The notes below the pieces were generated by a model. It worked only from the letters and a program-made list of their open reading frames with translations, did not search any database and had not been told where the DNA came from. Of a DNA stretch of 64,000 bases, positions 54,772-64,000 are shown piece after piece. This DNA comes from Oscillatoria acuminata PCC 6304 (GTDB lineage Bacteria > Cyanobacteriota > Cyanobacteriia > Cyanobacteriales > Laspinemataceae), in the NCBI RefSeq assembly GCF_000317105.1, contig NC_019693.1, positions 5,457,227 through 5,521,226 of the forward strand, given 5' to 3'. The number at the start of each line of letters is the position of its first letter. Position 1 is the first letter of the stretch. A program made the position numbers and the translations under genes.

Positions 54772-57700
54772 ATGTTTAACTTGTTTTTTGGGCTTCAAAA
54801 GCGTCCTCAAGCCAATGGATTCCAATCCCCATCTAAACGGTATCAAGGACCAGCAATGCGCTTAGAAGAAATGAGAACCCCCACTGGGCTCGTCTTGGAT
54901 GACACCGAAACAACGGATTATTCAGGATTTGTGACAGATAGTGATTTAGATTTCGAGTTCCCGTCAGAAGAGAGCGACATAGGCGAGGAATTGCCTGGGG
55001 AAGAATTGGACCCGGAGAGTTTGGACTTCGCCGAAAATAGCAGCACCGAAACGAATTCGGCGGAAGAAGACTTTGAGGATTTACCCTATTTCGATATTAC
55101 CGAGAGTACCGATGCTGAACCCGAGGAAAGTTCCTCCGATGAAACGGCTCAATTCGTCAGCGACAGTGCCGACAGTTCCAATAGCACTAACCCGAAACTT
55201 GAGGAACTGGACTGGATTGAGTCCGACGGTTCAAGCCATGAAAATATTGGGGATGAAAGTGAACTCAACCCTGATCAAGAACTGCTCCCCGAAAGCAGTG
55301 AGGAAGCGGTAGAAGAAGCGGTGCTAACCACACCAACTGAGGAGATAGATCCGGAAGTTGAGGAACCGGATATCGTTTCTCAACTCCCAGAAACTGATAC
55401 CGAAGAAACCTCGATTAGCGACGAAATCGAGACCTTAACGCCGCAATCTGACCCTATTGGTACTGACGAGATTGAAGCTGAAGATAGCAGTTTCTTTGCC
55501 GAACTGGAAGAAGTGGAAGAGTCCGAATTGGACAGTAGTATTTATGAACCCAGTGATAGCGTTGTGACGGAAACTGATGAAGGAATAGCATCAGAAGCCG
55601 ATAGCAGTATTGGCGATTCAGAGAGTGAACCGTTCGTCAATGAAGAAACTGAGACCAACAGTAATGCGGATGAATTAGAAGATTCAGCTATCCTTGAAAC
55701 TGAAGAAACCATCGACGACAGTGAGACAGAAGAGAATGATTTAGTTGCCAATGCTGAATTGAGCAATCTGAAACCCCAATTCGAGTCCGGAACATTCAGA
55801 GTCGGAGAGACCGGGGAAGTTGAGGTAGATTTCCTCTTTGATGGTGGGGCGTATAAAGGAGAAGTGGCGATCGTCAGCCTGTCTGGAATGGAAGGACTTG
55901 ACCCGACTTCCCAGGAATTTTTCCTAGAATCTATCTCCCGCGCTGCCAGTAATTCTGAACTCGGTTATATCATCATTAATGACTCTATCGAAGGCGCAAG
56001 ATTCAGTGGAGACTTAGGGGAAGCGGATTATAATTCTGGGGAATATCAAGGGGTAAAATCCTTTGCAATGCGTCCGGGAGACGAATTTTTCCTGATGTTA
56101 GTTCCCAATGGAACTCTACAGCAGGTGTTAGATAATCCTAATGCTGGAGGCGCAGTCCGTCCTTTATTTTCCCTGGCCACTGCGAACCCAGAGGATGGCT
56201 ATCACTTCGGACAAATTGCCGATATTATCGGAGATGGTAGTGCGTTTGCCTGGGAAGATATTCGGATTGATGGAGGAAGCGATCGCGACTATAACGACAT
56301 CGTTTTACAATTCCGAGGAGCCACAGGCAAAGCCGCATTAATGGATGATGTAGTCGCCGCCGGTAAAGATTGGCGCGGCACAGAATTGGGTCAAGAGTTG
56401 ATTAATTATGTCAATTCCCAACAACCGGAAGAACCCATAGCGGAAACTCCTGAAGAACCTGTAGCAGAAACTCCTGAAGAACCTCAAGAACCTCAAGAAC
56501 CTGTAGCAGAAACTCCTGAAGAACCTCAAGAACCTGTAGCAGAAACTCCTGAAGAACCTCAAGAACCAGAAGAACCTGTAGCAGAAACTCCTGAAGAACC
56601 TCAAGAACCAGAAGAACCTGTAGCAGAAACTCCTGAAGAACCTCAAGAACCTGTAGCGGAAACTCCTGAAGAACCAGAAGAACCTGTAGCAGAAACTCCT
56701 GAAGAACCACAAGAACCTGTAGCGGAAACTCCTGAAGAACCACAAGAACCAGAAGCAGAAACTCCTGAAGAACCACAAGAACCAGAAGCAGAAACTCCTG
56801 AAGAACCACAAGAACCAGAAGAACCTGTCTCCATGGAACGTCCCTTCACAGAGCAAGAGATAGTGAAAGATGACTGGGAACGGAGTACAGCCTATGCCGA
56901 AGGGGAAACTGAACCGGATCCGGATGTTCCAGATACAGTAGATCCAGCGACCGTTATTAACTTGGGAAATCTTAATCGTGATGCGTTTCTAGAAAACCAA
57001 CTCAATTCCCAAGAGGATGGGTTGGGAGAAACCGGGGTTACGAGTACCAATTTCTCTGAATCGAGTGTTGAGGCATTACCCCAGGATGGGTTTGGAAATG
57101 TGAGTAACCAGGCTCCCGTGGTGACTACCTATAATCAGACTCTCAATCCGGGAACAAGTATAGCCGGAACCGACTTATTCACCGTCTATGACCCTGACGG
57201 CGATGCCATCCAATGGTACTGGCTCTATGACTACAACAGCAACATGGCTAACAGTAGCACCAGTGGCTACTTCACCCTCAATGGAATCAAGCAAAATAAT
57301 GGATTTTCCATCAATGAAAGTCAACTAGCAACGGTTGAATTTGTCGCGGGGTCCGAATCAGGAACGGACAAAATTTATATTCAAGCCTACGATGGGACAA
57401 CCTGGAGTGAATCTTCACTGGTCATGGTAACCACCGAACTCCCTAACCAAGCTCCGGTTGTGTCCCTTAATTCTCATCCCTATTTTGCCAAACCGAGTGT
57501 AGACACAGCGCTTGATTTCTTCACCGTCACCGATCCAGATGGGGACCCGATTACCCTTTATGCTTTTTCTACATCATCAGTTTACGGTAGAAACGGCTAC
57601 CTGACTGTGGATGGAGTCGCACAAGATCACTCGTGGTTTACGGTGGAGGCGGATCAACTTGACCAGGTTAACTTTGTGAGTACAACCAATGCTGGCTATG

Positions 57701-60570
57701 CCAGAATTTTAGTGAAAGCCTATGATGGTCAGGCTTGGAGCGATCCGGTGCAAACCACGGTCAATATCATGCGATCGGTCACAGCAGATGACTTTACCCT
57801 AGAGGTTGGCTCTAGTATTTCAGTTCAAGACTTTTTAGTAGAAGATACCGATACTCCGTTTATCACTCGCTATTGGTTTGAAGACACCAACAAGAGTAGT
57901 ACCAGTGGCTATTTTACCGTCAATGGCATCAAACAAAATGGGACTTATTTTACCGTGGATGCGGATCAACTCGATACAGTCCATTTTGTGGCTGGCGCTG
58001 AATCAGGAGATGATGGGGTTCGGATTCGTCCGATGACGGAAAGGGGTTCGTGGAGTGGTCATTTTACCAATCTTACAATTACCACCGAACCCGCAAATCA
58101 AGTGCCAGAGGTGACAACTTATAATCAGACCCTCAATCCCGGAACGAGTCTCGCCGCCTCTGAGTTCTTCACCGTCTATGATGCCGATGGGGATGAGATT
58201 GAGATGTACTACTTCTACGACATCAATGGCAACAGTACCAGTGGCTACTTCACCCTCAATGGCGTCGAGCAAACTGGTGCATTTACCGTGACTGCCAGTC
58301 AACTGGGGATGGTTCAGTTTGTCGCCGGGTCACAAGCGGCCACTGACTCAGTGTATATTTATGCCTATGATGGCAAAATTTGGAGTGGTTATTCTAACGT
58401 CATCCTGACGACAGAGGTTGTCAACCATGCTCCCGTGGTGACGACTTATAATCAGACGTTGAATCCGGGAACAAGTCTCTCCGCCTCTGATTTCTTCAGC
58501 GTCTATGATGCCGATGGGGATGCGATCGAGTGGTACTACTTCTACGACACCAATAGCAATAGTACCAGTGGCTACTTCACCCTCAATGGCGTCGAGCAAA
58601 CCAGTGGATTTGCTGTGACTGCCAGTCAACTGGGGATGGTTCAGTTTGTCGCCGGGTCACAAGCGGCCACTGACCCCCTGTATGTCTATGCACATGATGG
58701 CAAAACATGGAGTGAGTATTCTACACTCACCCTGACGACCGAGGTGCTCAACCGGGCTCCAGAGGTGACGACCTATAATCAGACCGTTAACCGAAGTGAG
58801 AGCATTATCCCGTACTTTACGGTGACGGATGCTGATGGAGATACCATCACCCGCTATGCTCTGTATGATGGCAATACTCATGCCAACAGTGGCTACTTTA
58901 CGATTGATGGAGTCAAGCAAGAAGCCGGACAGATTATCTATGTGGATGCCAATCAATTAAGCCAAGTCGAGTTTATCGGGGGAGCTTCGGCGACTACTGA
59001 GCAACTCTACATTGCCGCCTCTGATGGGAAAGCTTGGAGCAGTTGGTCTAATTACACGGTGCAGACTCAACCGGGTTCAACACCCACGGTAGTGATCAAC
59101 AATGCTACGGTTGATGTCAATACTTCGACCTCTCTAACCTTGAATGTCAGTGATCTGGATGGGGATACGGTAACCCGCTACGAGTTTTTTGATAGTAATG
59201 CACAGAGTACCAGTGGTTACTTTACCGTTAATGGAGTGCAGCAAGAAGCCGGTAAGAGTTTCTTTGTGGATGCAGACCAACTGCATACGGTTCAGTTCAT
59301 CGGTGGCGCGGCAGCAGGAAGCGATCGCATTGCCATTCGGGCCACTGATGGCATTGACGGATGGGGAAATTGGAGTTACGCGGAGTTCACGACTGAGGAA
59401 ACAGTCACCTATGACTGGTTTGATTTGAATATCAAGGATACAACAATTCGTGCCTTAGCTCGGAGTAATTTCCAAGACGGAATTTTATGCCGTCACGATA
59501 TGATTGATATCTTTGATTCCGCCAAAAATAACGGATTTGTCAGTACCGACCAATTGGCTGACCTTCAGCTTTTGAGTAGTGATGTGACTTACATCCAGAT
59601 GGCCGATCATGCTCGGATTCTCAGCCAGAAGATTGCTCACGGGGATATTACCAATCAGCAATATCTGGGTCAATCCTTGGGTAATCTCTATGAGGAAAGT
59701 AGTGCGACTCATCTTCAGAAATTAATTGACAAACACTTCTTTGGGAAGGACTTACCTGGACTAACGGGGGATTATGCTTATGGAAAAGCTAATGACGCGA
59801 CTTATAAGTTCGTTCAAGGGGAATTATTCCAAGATGGCATTGATTACACCGATGTCCGGCAAGGGTATTTAGGAGATTGCTATTACCTGGCGGCTTTAGC
59901 AGGAATAGCGATGCAAGATTCCCAAAAGATTGAGGAGATGTTCATTGATAATGGGGATGGAACTTATACGGTTCGATTCTTTAATAATGGCACGGCTGAC
60001 TATGTAACGGTTAACCGACTCCTTCCCACCCTCGATTCGGGACAGTTTATCTTTGCGAGTGTTGGGGGTACGCTTCAGCAATCCTGGTGGTCTGCAAATC
60101 CATATTATGTGCAGAATACCTACAACAATGTGAACAATGAGTTGTGGGTGGCTCTAGCTGAAAAGGCTTATGCTCAAATTAATGAGGCCGCCTGGATTGG
60201 TCAAGATGGCACGAATAGCTACAAAGGAATTGAAGAGGGTCGCGCTCAGGTGGCGTCAGAACATATTGCGGAAGTTGAAGGGAAATATCACGATTTTAGT
60301 CATTCTAGTGTTGCTGCTGCGATCGCTGCCTTTACTGCTGGATCTGCCGTTTTCTTTAGCTCAGATAAGAATCAGCATGGCACGTTGATTGGTTCAGACA
60401 AATTGGTAGGGGGTCATGCTTATCTCTTGACAAGCTATGATTCTGTCAACAAGACCGTGACCTTATTTAACCCCTGGAACTCCGGCAATAGCTATGACAA
60501 GGATGGCTATTTAACGGTTTCTTGGAATGAGGTTTCCACCTACTTCTATGCTTGGCGTGAAGCGAGTTAG
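54772..60570 (+). CDS. Giant modular protein: DUF4114, PEEP repeats, cadherin-like repeats, calpain protease
   Basis: This is a 1,932-residue protein. Residues about 30-330 are strongly acidic and low-complexity. DUF4114 covers about 333-512 (ends [12 protein letters not shown]). A Pro-Glu repeat (about 552-688) precedes seven cadherin-like repeats of about 105-110 residues (about 779-1543) with D-x-D-G-D calcium-type motifs. The C-terminal domain (about 1600-1932) is a calpain-family cysteine protease with Cys1703 ([12 protein letters not shown]), His1882 (GGHAY) and Asn1900 (NPWN), so the triad is complete. There is no classical signal peptide, which points to type I-like export. A parvulin gene follows 107 nt downstream. 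It is probably a secreted, calcium-dependent surface protease or adhesin. Confidence 0.93.
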   Translation: MFNLFFGLQKRPQANGFQSPSKRYQGPAMRLEEMRTPTGLVLDDTETTDYSGFVTDSDLDFEFPSEESDIGEELPGEELDPESLDFAENSSTETNSAEEDFEDLPYFDITESTDAEPEESSSDETAQFVSDSADSSNSTNPKLEELDWIESDGSSHENIGDESELNPDQELLPESSEEAVEEAVLTTPTEEIDPEVEEPDIVSQLPETDTEETSISDEIETLTPQSDPIGTDEIEAEDSSFFAELEEVEESELDSSIYEPSDSVVTETDEGIASEADSSIGDSESEPFVNEETETNSNADELEDSAILETEETIDDSETEENDLVANAELSNLKPQFESGTFRVGETGEVEVDFLFDGGAYKGEVAIVSLSGMEGLDPTSQEFFLESISRAASNSELGYIIINDSIEGARFSGDLGEADYNSGEYQGVKSFAMRPGDEFFLMLVPNGTLQQVLDNPNAGGAVRPLFSLATANPEDGYHFGQIADIIGDGSAFAWEDIRIDGGSDRDYNDIVLQFRGATGKAALMDDVVAAGKDWRGTELGQELINYVNSQQPEEPIAETPEEPVAETPEEPQEPQEPVAETPEEPQEPVAETPEEPQEPEEPVAETPEEPQEPEEPVAETPEEPQEPVAETPEEPEEPVAETPEEPQEPVAETPEEPQEPEAETPEEPQEPEAETPEEPQEPEEPVSMERPFTEQEIVKDDWERSTAYAEGETEPDPDVPDTVDPATVINLGNLNRDAFLENQLNSQEDGLGETGVTSTNFSESSVEALPQDGFGNVSNQAPVVTTYNQTLNPGTSIAGTDLFTVYDPDGDAIQWYWLYDYNSNMANSSTSGYFTLNGIKQNNGFSINESQLATVEFVAGSESGTDKIYIQAYDGTTWSESSLVMVTTELPNQAPVVSLNSHPYFAKPSVDTALDFFTVTDPDGDPITLYAFSTSSVYGRNGYLTVDGVAQDHSWFTVEADQLDQVNFVSTTNAGYARILVKAYDGQAWSDPVQTTVNIMRSVTADDFTLEVGSSISVQDFLVEDTDTPFITRYWFEDTNKSSTSGYFTVNGIKQNGTYFTVDADQLDTVHFVAGAESGDDGVRIRPMTERGSWSGHFTNLTITTEPANQVPEVTTYNQTLNPGTSLAASEFFTVYDADGDEIEMYYFYDINGNSTSGYFTLNGVEQTGAFTVTASQLGMVQFVAGSQAATDSVYIYAYDGKIWSGYSNVILTTEVVNHAPVVTTYNQTLNPGTSLSASDFFSVYDADGDAIEWYYFYDTNSNSTSGYFTLNGVEQTSGFAVTASQLGMVQFVAGSQAATDPLYVYAHDGKTWSEYSTLTLTTEVLNRAPEVTTYNQTVNRSESIIPYFTVTDADGDTITRYALYDGNTHANSGYFTIDGVKQEAGQIIYVDANQLSQVEFIGGASATTEQLYIAASDGKAWSSWSNYTVQTQPGSTPTVVINNATVDVNTSTSLTLNVSDLDGDTVTRYEFFDSNAQSTSGYFTVNGVQQEAGKSFFVDADQLHTVQFIGGAAAGSDRIAIRATDGIDGWGNWSYAEFTTEETVTYDWFDLNIKDTTIRALARSNFQDGILCRHDMIDIFDSAKNNGFVSTDQLADLQLLSSDVTYIQMADHARILSQKIAHGDITNQQYLGQSLGNLYEESSATHLQKLIDKHFFGKDLPGLTGDYAYGKANDATYKFVQGELFQDGIDYTDVRQGYLGDCYYLAALAGIAMQDSQKIEEMFIDNGDGTYTVRFFNNGTADYVTVNRLLPTLDSGQFIFASVGGTLQQSWWSANPYYVQNTYNNVNNELWVALAEKAYAQINEAAWIGQDGTNSYKGIEEGRAQVASEHIAEVEGKYHDFSHSSVAAAIAAFTAGSAVFFSSDKNQHGTLIGSDKLVGGHAYLLTSYDSVNKTVTLFNPWNSGNSYDKDGYLTVSWNEVSTYFYAWREAS
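56427..56829 (+). repeat. Tandem Pro-Glu repeats in coding sequence
   Basis: About 400 bp of near-identical units encode A-E-T-P-E-E-P-(Q-E-P)n-V. Units are 15-36 bp and always in frame. Length change by slippage would keep the reading frame. The shadow ORFs on the minus strand here are repeat artefacts. Confidence 0.95.
57106..59400 (+). repeat. Seven cadherin-like domain repeats in coding sequence
   Basis: The repeats begin N-x-x-P-x-V-T-T-Y-N-Q-T in four of the seven units. Units starting near 58111 and 58438 are nearly identical at DNA level with a 327-bp period (109 codons), indicating recent duplication. The third and seventh units are more diverged. Confidence 0.9.
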
Positions 60571-60677
60571 AAGGCTCCAATTCTCACTCAATGTCATGAA
60601 TCAGGGAGAGTGATTCTGTCCCTGATTTATGACCGGCTCAGACCCGACGTTTTAACCTTTATTGCATCAGGACAACT

Positions 60678-61439
60678 ATGAAAGTTTCGCAGACCGTTGA
60701 TTTGATGAAAATTGGAACCGATACTATTTCCCTGCAAGAGGCTCTCTCTTACCTCAAACAGTCTGGCCAGTTTGGCCAGTTTGTCTCTACGGTACTTCGG
60801 GAGTACATCATAGAGCGAGAAATTCAAATTCTTGAGTTTTGTCCTTCCCAGACCGAAATTGAACAATTTTTGCTAGATTTTCGGATCCAAAATCGAATTA
60901 TTGAAAGTCAGGCATTTGAACAATGGTTATTCCAGAATCAGTTAACTTATGAGCAGTTTCGGGAACGATCGCTTAAGGGATTAAACTTCCAAAAACTGCG
61001 AGAACAAGTGGTCCAGGGTAAAGTGGAAGCATTTTTTGCCGAAAATAGTCGGTTGTTTGATCGCCTAGTCCTCTCTCGTCTAGTGGTTGAAGGCCCAAAT
61101 CTATCCCACAAAATTGGTGAAATGCTCAACCAAGACCCCCAGCAATTTAAAGCCTTAGTGGGTGAATATTCGATCGCAGAAGACCGAGTATTGGATGGAC
61201 GGATGGGAGTCTTTCCCTGGCAGGAATTGCCCCCGCAACTGAAATCTGAGTTGGACGGTAAATCTCCAGGGGATATTGTCGGACCAATTGTGGTCGATGG
61301 TTTATTTTGTTTTTTCAAGATTGACCAAATCCTTGAGGCCAAGCTGAATGATACAATATGTCAGGAAATTGAAAATCGGTTATTTGAAGAATGGCTGAGG
61401 GGTAAAATGCAAGGGAATAATATCCAAATGCTGGTTTAA
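60678..61439 (+). CDS. Parvulin-type peptidyl-prolyl isomerase (SurA-like, no signal)
   Basis: This 253-residue protein starts at the ATG at 60678 with a TCAGGACA-type ribosome-binding site. Residues about 15-130 form a helical SurA/trigger-factor-like chaperone region. The parvulin domain (about 135-235) has FKALVGEYSIAEDRVLDGRMG and the SPGDIVGPIVVDGLFCFFKI end. There is no signal peptide, so it probably acts in the cytoplasm on a nascent or pre-export protein. It follows the giant protease gene closely. Isomerases of this type accompany large exported proteins in cyanobacteria, so a dedicated folding role is likely (inference). Confidence 0.9.
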   Translation: MKVSQTVDLMKIGTDTISLQEALSYLKQSGQFGQFVSTVLREYIIEREIQILEFCPSQTEIEQFLLDFRIQNRIIESQAFEQWLFQNQLTYEQFRERSLKGLNFQKLREQVVQGKVEAFFAENSRLFDRLVLSRLVVEGPNLSHKIGEMLNQDPQQFKALVGEYSIAEDRVLDGRMGVFPWQELPPQLKSELDGKSPGDIVGPIVVDGLFCFFKIDQILEAKLNDTICQEIENRLFEEWLRGKMQGNNIQMLV

Positions 61440-61478
61440 TCGTTTCACGGGATACAACTTAATAAAAAATCGAGGATG

Positions 61479-61510
61479 ACTGTGCCCTGATTAAACGATC
61501 AGGACACAGT
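61479..61510. terminator. Hairpin between convergent genes
   Basis: ACTGTGCCCTGAT (61479-61491) pairs with ATCAGGACACAGT (61498-61510), with one G-T mismatch and a 6-nt loop. On the minus strand a T-run follows after about 9 nt. It probably terminates both convergent transcripts. Confidence 0.65.
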
Positions 61511-61525
61511 ACCCATCGCATCAGA

Positions 61526-62965
61526 TTACATCAACAGGAAATCAGCGCCATAATTCGGGGCGGATAGGAAGTTCATCTGTCCCACATTGTCCCCAACGGG
61601 GCTAACAAACGTCTCACGTAACACCATATCAGCAGAGGGAGAGGCTACTCCGTTCGCAAAAATGTCAGTCCAACTGGTTTGTGCAGTAAAACTCCGCAAC
61701 TCTCCACTATGAATCGCCTCAGGAGTCAGTTGATAATTCTGACTCGCTTGGGAGGTTCGGGTGATTTCATCTTCCTCTTGTTCCTCATTATCCGTAGAGG
61801 GAGTTGGGATCGGGATTCCGGGTGCAGGACCAGCGACCGGGGTGGGTCTTTGGGGAGTGGTTGAACCCGGAGGCGGTGGTGGGATAGGGATTCCGGGTCC
61901 CGGACCGGCAACAGGGGTGGGCCTTTCTGGAGTGGTTAAACCCGGAGGCGGTGGTGAGATCGGGGGTGGTGGGGGTGCAACCGGCCCCACTCCCGGTGTC
62001 GGTTGTTGGGGTTCGGTTGCGCCGGGACCCTGTGGTGGTATCGGTAGAGGTGGTCCAGCAGTTGCGTCGGGGGCCGGGATTCCTGGGGGGGTGGCAACAG
62101 GAGGCGGAGGTGAGATAGGCGGTGGGGGGGGTGCAGCCGGACCCACTCCCGGGGTCGGTTGTTGGGGTCCGGTTGCCTCGGGCCCCTGTGGTGGGATCGG
62201 GGGGGGTGATCCAGGGGTTGCGCCGGGGGCGGGGTTGTCTGGGAATGGGGGCATCCCCGGAGGCTGTAGTGAGATAGGCGGGGTTGGCGGTGTCGCCGGA
62301 CCCACTCCCGGGGTCGGTTGTTGGGGTCCGGTTGCCTCGGGACCTGTTGCTGGGAACGGGAGGAAGGGTCCAGGGGTTGCGCCCGGGGCGGGGTTGTCTG
62401 GTCCGGGGGGGAGCGGAGGAGGTTGTGGTGAGGTAGGGGGTTGATTTGGAATCATTGGGGGGACCTGAAATCCCATTCGTCCTTCTGGGATTCCGTGGAC
62501 GATGTAGTGGTCTAACGCTTGCCGGTTATTGAATCCCGCTGCTTGTAAATCCGGGTTAGAGGCGAGATAAAAATTAACATTAAATAAGGGGGAAGCTTGA
62601 CGGCCTTCTTCAATCCCTAGGGTACGAAAATGATTGAAGAGTTCCGCGTTACTCAGTCCGGCTGCCTGTAAATCTGGAGCATTTTGTTGATAGAAGTCGG
62701 CTTGGAAAACCCGGGAAAACGATCGCCCTTCATTGACTCCGAACAGTTGCCAGTGTTCATAGAGTTGTTGATTGCTGGTCAAGCCTGCTGTAGCGAGGTC
62801 GGGGTTGATACTTCCATAGACATTGAGGTCGAGAAACGGAGAGAATTTCCGTCCCTCGTTTAACCCGTGATTGATTAAGTGGTCAAAGGTTTCTGAGTCG
62901 TTGAATTCAGACAAGTCTGGGTGAATAGAGCGGTAAAAGGTTGGGTCAAAGACATTAATTTCCAT
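61526..62965 (-). CDS. NPDL/EGR repeat protein with proline-rich tail
   Basis: This is a 479-residue protein starting at ATG (complement of 62963-62965). Residues 1-165 hold four repeats of about 40 residues with the pattern F-(Y)-x-x-x-x-P-D-L ... H-x-x-x-x-G-x-x-E-G-R. This module is found in cyanobacterial secreted or surface proteins, where I know of no biochemical function. Residues about 170-395 are a proline/glycine-rich region with tandem units (P-Q-Q-P-T-P-G-V-G-P). The C-terminal 80 residues are globular-looking (SGELRSFTAQTSWTDIF, then SAPNYGADFLLM). There is no signal peptide. It faces the calpain/isomerase genes, so a partner relation is possible. Confidence 0.85.
   Translation of the reverse strand: MEINVFDPTFYRSIHPDLSEFNDSETFDHLINHGLNEGRKFSPFLDLNVYGSINPDLATAGLTSNQQLYEHWQLFGVNEGRSFSRVFQADFYQQNAPDLQAAGLSNAELFNHFRTLGIEEGRQASPLFNVNFYLASNPDLQAAGFNNRQALDHYIVHGIPEGRMGFQVPPMIPNQPPTSPQPPPLPPGPDNPAPGATPGPFLPFPATGPEATGPQQPTPGVGPATPPTPPISLQPPGMPPFPDNPAPGATPGSPPPIPPQGPEATGPQQPTPGVGPAAPPPPPISPPPPVATPPGIPAPDATAGPPLPIPPQGPGATEPQQPTPGVGPVAPPPPPISPPPPGLTTPERPTPVAGPGPGIPIPPPPPGSTTPQRPTPVAGPAPGIPIPTPSTDNEEQEEDEITRTSQASQNYQLTPEAIHSGELRSFTAQTSWTDIFANGVASPSADMVLRETFVSPVGDNVGQMNFLSAPNYGADFLLM
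61800..62440 (-). repeat. Tandem proline-rich coding repeats
   Basis: Repeated units encode P-x-P-G-x-T-P and Q-P-T-P-G-V-G-P segments. G-rich plus-strand runs reflect Pro/Gly codons. Unit length is irregular, about 75-170 bp. The plus-strand ORF at 61761-62444 is a compositional artefact. Confidence 0.85.
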
Positions 62966-63292
62966 ACAGTCACCATATTCAGTTAAGTTTTGGAAGTTTT
63001 GGGGTTTGGTTAATTAGCACCCCACCTAAAAGTACAGTAGGTGTGTTTTTGGTTTTTTATGCGATGGGTTTCCCGCATACTTAAAGGCTGGGCGGGTAAA
63101 TTTTTATGGAAAGCAAAAAGGCAGGGTAAGCTCATCTGGGGAGATGTTTTACCGATCTCCCCCGCCTACAGTAAAGTTTTCCAACCCAATCCAGCACTTC
63201 CCATAATTTCGCAAGGTTAATCCGAATTAAGACGGATGATTTCGGTACAGAAACTCGGGTTCTGGACGGTGGAGGGTTGGATGGCAGGCAGA
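62966..63292. other. Divergent intergenic region
   Basis: About 330 bases between the repeat protein and the last gene. A perfect 8-bp hairpin (GGGGAGAT 63138-63145 with 63155-63162) is enclosed by GGCAGGG/CCCGCC-like pairing from 63120. This may be a structured RNA element, and I cannot match it to a riboswitch class. Confidence 0.4.
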
Positions 63293-63310
63293 AATGTAAA
63301 GTTTTGTAAC
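63293..63310 (-). promoter_or_regulatory. HLR1-like direct repeat (candidate RpaB site)
   Basis: On the minus strand it reads GTTACAAA-AC-TTTACATT, matching HLR1. It lies 87 nt before the sigma-like start at 63397. The 19-nt core equals the one at 36795-36813, in front of another sigma-like locus. Confidence 0.55.
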
Positions 63311-63396
63311 AAAATGGGGGTTAACCCGTAAAAGTTCAGGGGACGGGGAGAGAGAGAAATTAGAAGCGGATGAGGAGGCAAGAGTAGGAACCTGTA

Positions 63397-64000
63397 ATGC
63401 CTGAGCGAGATAGGAACAGACAAAATGAGGAAATGCAGCACTATGCTGAGTTAGCGCAGGGACATCCTCCCCAGAGTCGGGAACGGCAGCTTGCTTTGAC
63501 GAAGCTAGTAGGGGCGATCGCCGGTTCTGGGAAACTATCCCGTCCCCGCCAAGGTGAATTTATCGCGGTGTATGAGGAAATTTATGCTGAGGCCCTCTCT
63601 CTGTTGTGGTTGTTTGTTTGTGAGAATATCGATCGCTATGACTCGGGACGGGGTTCGGTGATGACTTGGGTCAATTATCTACTGGATAAGCGATTTATCA
63701 TTGAAGGGATTAAAACCATTGTCGGCAAAAAGGGCGATCGCCCGCTCTCAACTGTGGAAGTTGAATTAATCCCTCAACCGGAAACCCTCCCATCTCCATC
63801 CCAGTTTCTTGAACAATACATTGAAGAGGACCGGGAGGGACTCTTTCAAAGCACCCATTTAAAATATCGACCCGATGTCAACTTTCAACAGATTGCTTTA
63901 GCTCGATTGGCAGGAGTCAAATGGAAAACTCTCTCGGTTGATTTAAACGTTACGGTTTCCACTCTCAGTTCTTTTTATCAACGCTCTTTAAAGGAACTGT
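63397..64000 (+). CDS. Divergent sigma-70-like regulator, cut by window edge
   Basis: The gene starts at the ATG at 63397 with AGGA 7 nt upstream and runs off the right edge (201 residues visible). The pattern Y-D-S-G-R-G-S-V-M-T-W-V-N-Y-L-L-D-K-R resembles the region 2 of cyanobacterial sigma-70-like proteins, and WKTLSVDLNVTVSTLSSFY resembles a region 4 helix-turn-helix. Residues 25-55 (ERQLALTKLVGAIAGSGKLS) match the N-terminal helix of the same family. It is homologous in layout to the gene at 37265. A DUF1822 gene would be expected just beyond the window (inference). Confidence 0.85.
   Translation, partial: MPERDRNRQNEEMQHYAELAQGHPPQSRERQLALTKLVGAIAGSGKLSRPRQGEFIAVYEEIYAEALSLLWLFVCENIDRYDSGRGSVMTWVNYLLDKRFIIEGIKTIVGKKGDRPLSTVEVELIPQPETLPSPSQFLEQYIEEDREGLFQSTHLKYRPDVNFQQIALARLAGVKWKTLSVDLNVTVSTLSSFYQRSLKEL

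Noticed and set aside
56338-56856. Long Phe/Arg/Ser-rich minus-strand ORFs
   Set aside because: Reverse reading of the Pro-Glu coding repeats of the calpain gene.
56427-62440. CRISPR-like repeat arrays
   Set aside because: Repeats are contiguous, in frame and coding, with no unique spacers between constant repeats.
61761-62444. 227-codon Gly-rich plus-strand ORF
   Set aside because: Reverse reading of proline-rich repeats; no ribosome-binding site.

Overview
The window looks like chromosomal DNA from a filamentous cyanobacterium, probably of the Oscillatoria/Laspinema/Phormidium type (inference). The evidence is the very frequent HIP1 octamer (GCGATCGC), a mid-40s to about 50 percent GC impression, many cyanobacterial families (DUF1822, CHAT-WD40, 4-Cys-prefixed kinases, DUF4114, a Psb35-like protein) and almost no core housekeeping genes. 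I see no rRNA, tRNA, CRISPR array or recognisable insertion sequence.

The window is dominated by signal-transduction and conflict-type modules. Left edge (1-2.7 kb): a truncated FHA protein and two small unknown genes on the minus strand. 3.3-8.7 kb, plus strand: a STAND ATPase followed by a zinc-ribbon/kinase/TPR protein, then an HTH-DUF1822 protein. 8.75-30.7 kb: about 22 kb with every convincing gene on the minus strand. In transcription order it holds a proline-rich protein, a VirD4/TraG-type ATPase, three P-loop GTPase-like proteins, a large membrane protein that may be their partner, a membrane FHA-like protein, a vWA protein, two lipoproteins, a class A beta-lactamase-like serine hydrolase, a second vWA protein fused to membrane and FHA-like segments, a small unknown, a third vWA protein, a zinc-ribbon FHA protein, a PP2C phosphatase carrying a likely pseudokinase, and two zinc-ribbon Ser/Thr kinases. 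The kinase-PP2C-vWA part matches the known TerY-P triad. Its union with the GTPases, the VirD4-like ATPase and an extracytoplasmic lipoprotein/hydrolase group makes it the best candidate for a new system in this window.

30.8-33.0 kb: a small ORF, a degenerate tyrosine recombinase, and a translationally coupled pair (a 56-residue DUF4177-like protein and a membrane protein). 33.4-44.0 kb, plus strand: a second STAND-kinase pair, paralogous to the first. It is followed by a short secreted peptide, a sigma-70-like protein, a DUF1822 protein whose last 422 bp nearly duplicate the DUF1822 gene at 8 kb, a CHAT-NACHT membrane protein with a damaged CHAT active site, and a CHAT-WD40 protein with an intact one. 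44.5-54.1 kb: a large membrane protein, an outer-membrane barrel, small acidic proteins, two paralogous histidine kinases, and a Psb35-like photosystem II gene on the minus strand with an RpaB-type HLR1 site in front.

54.8-63.0 kb: a 1,932-residue protein (acidic region, DUF4114, Pro-Glu repeats, seven cadherin-like repeats, calpain-type cysteine protease) followed by a parvulin-type prolyl isomerase. These face a convergent protein with four NPDL/EGR repeats and a proline-rich tail. The right edge holds the start of another sigma-70-like gene. The same 19-nt HLR1-like sequence precedes this gene and the 36.9 kb cluster, which suggests that the two sigma-like loci share control.
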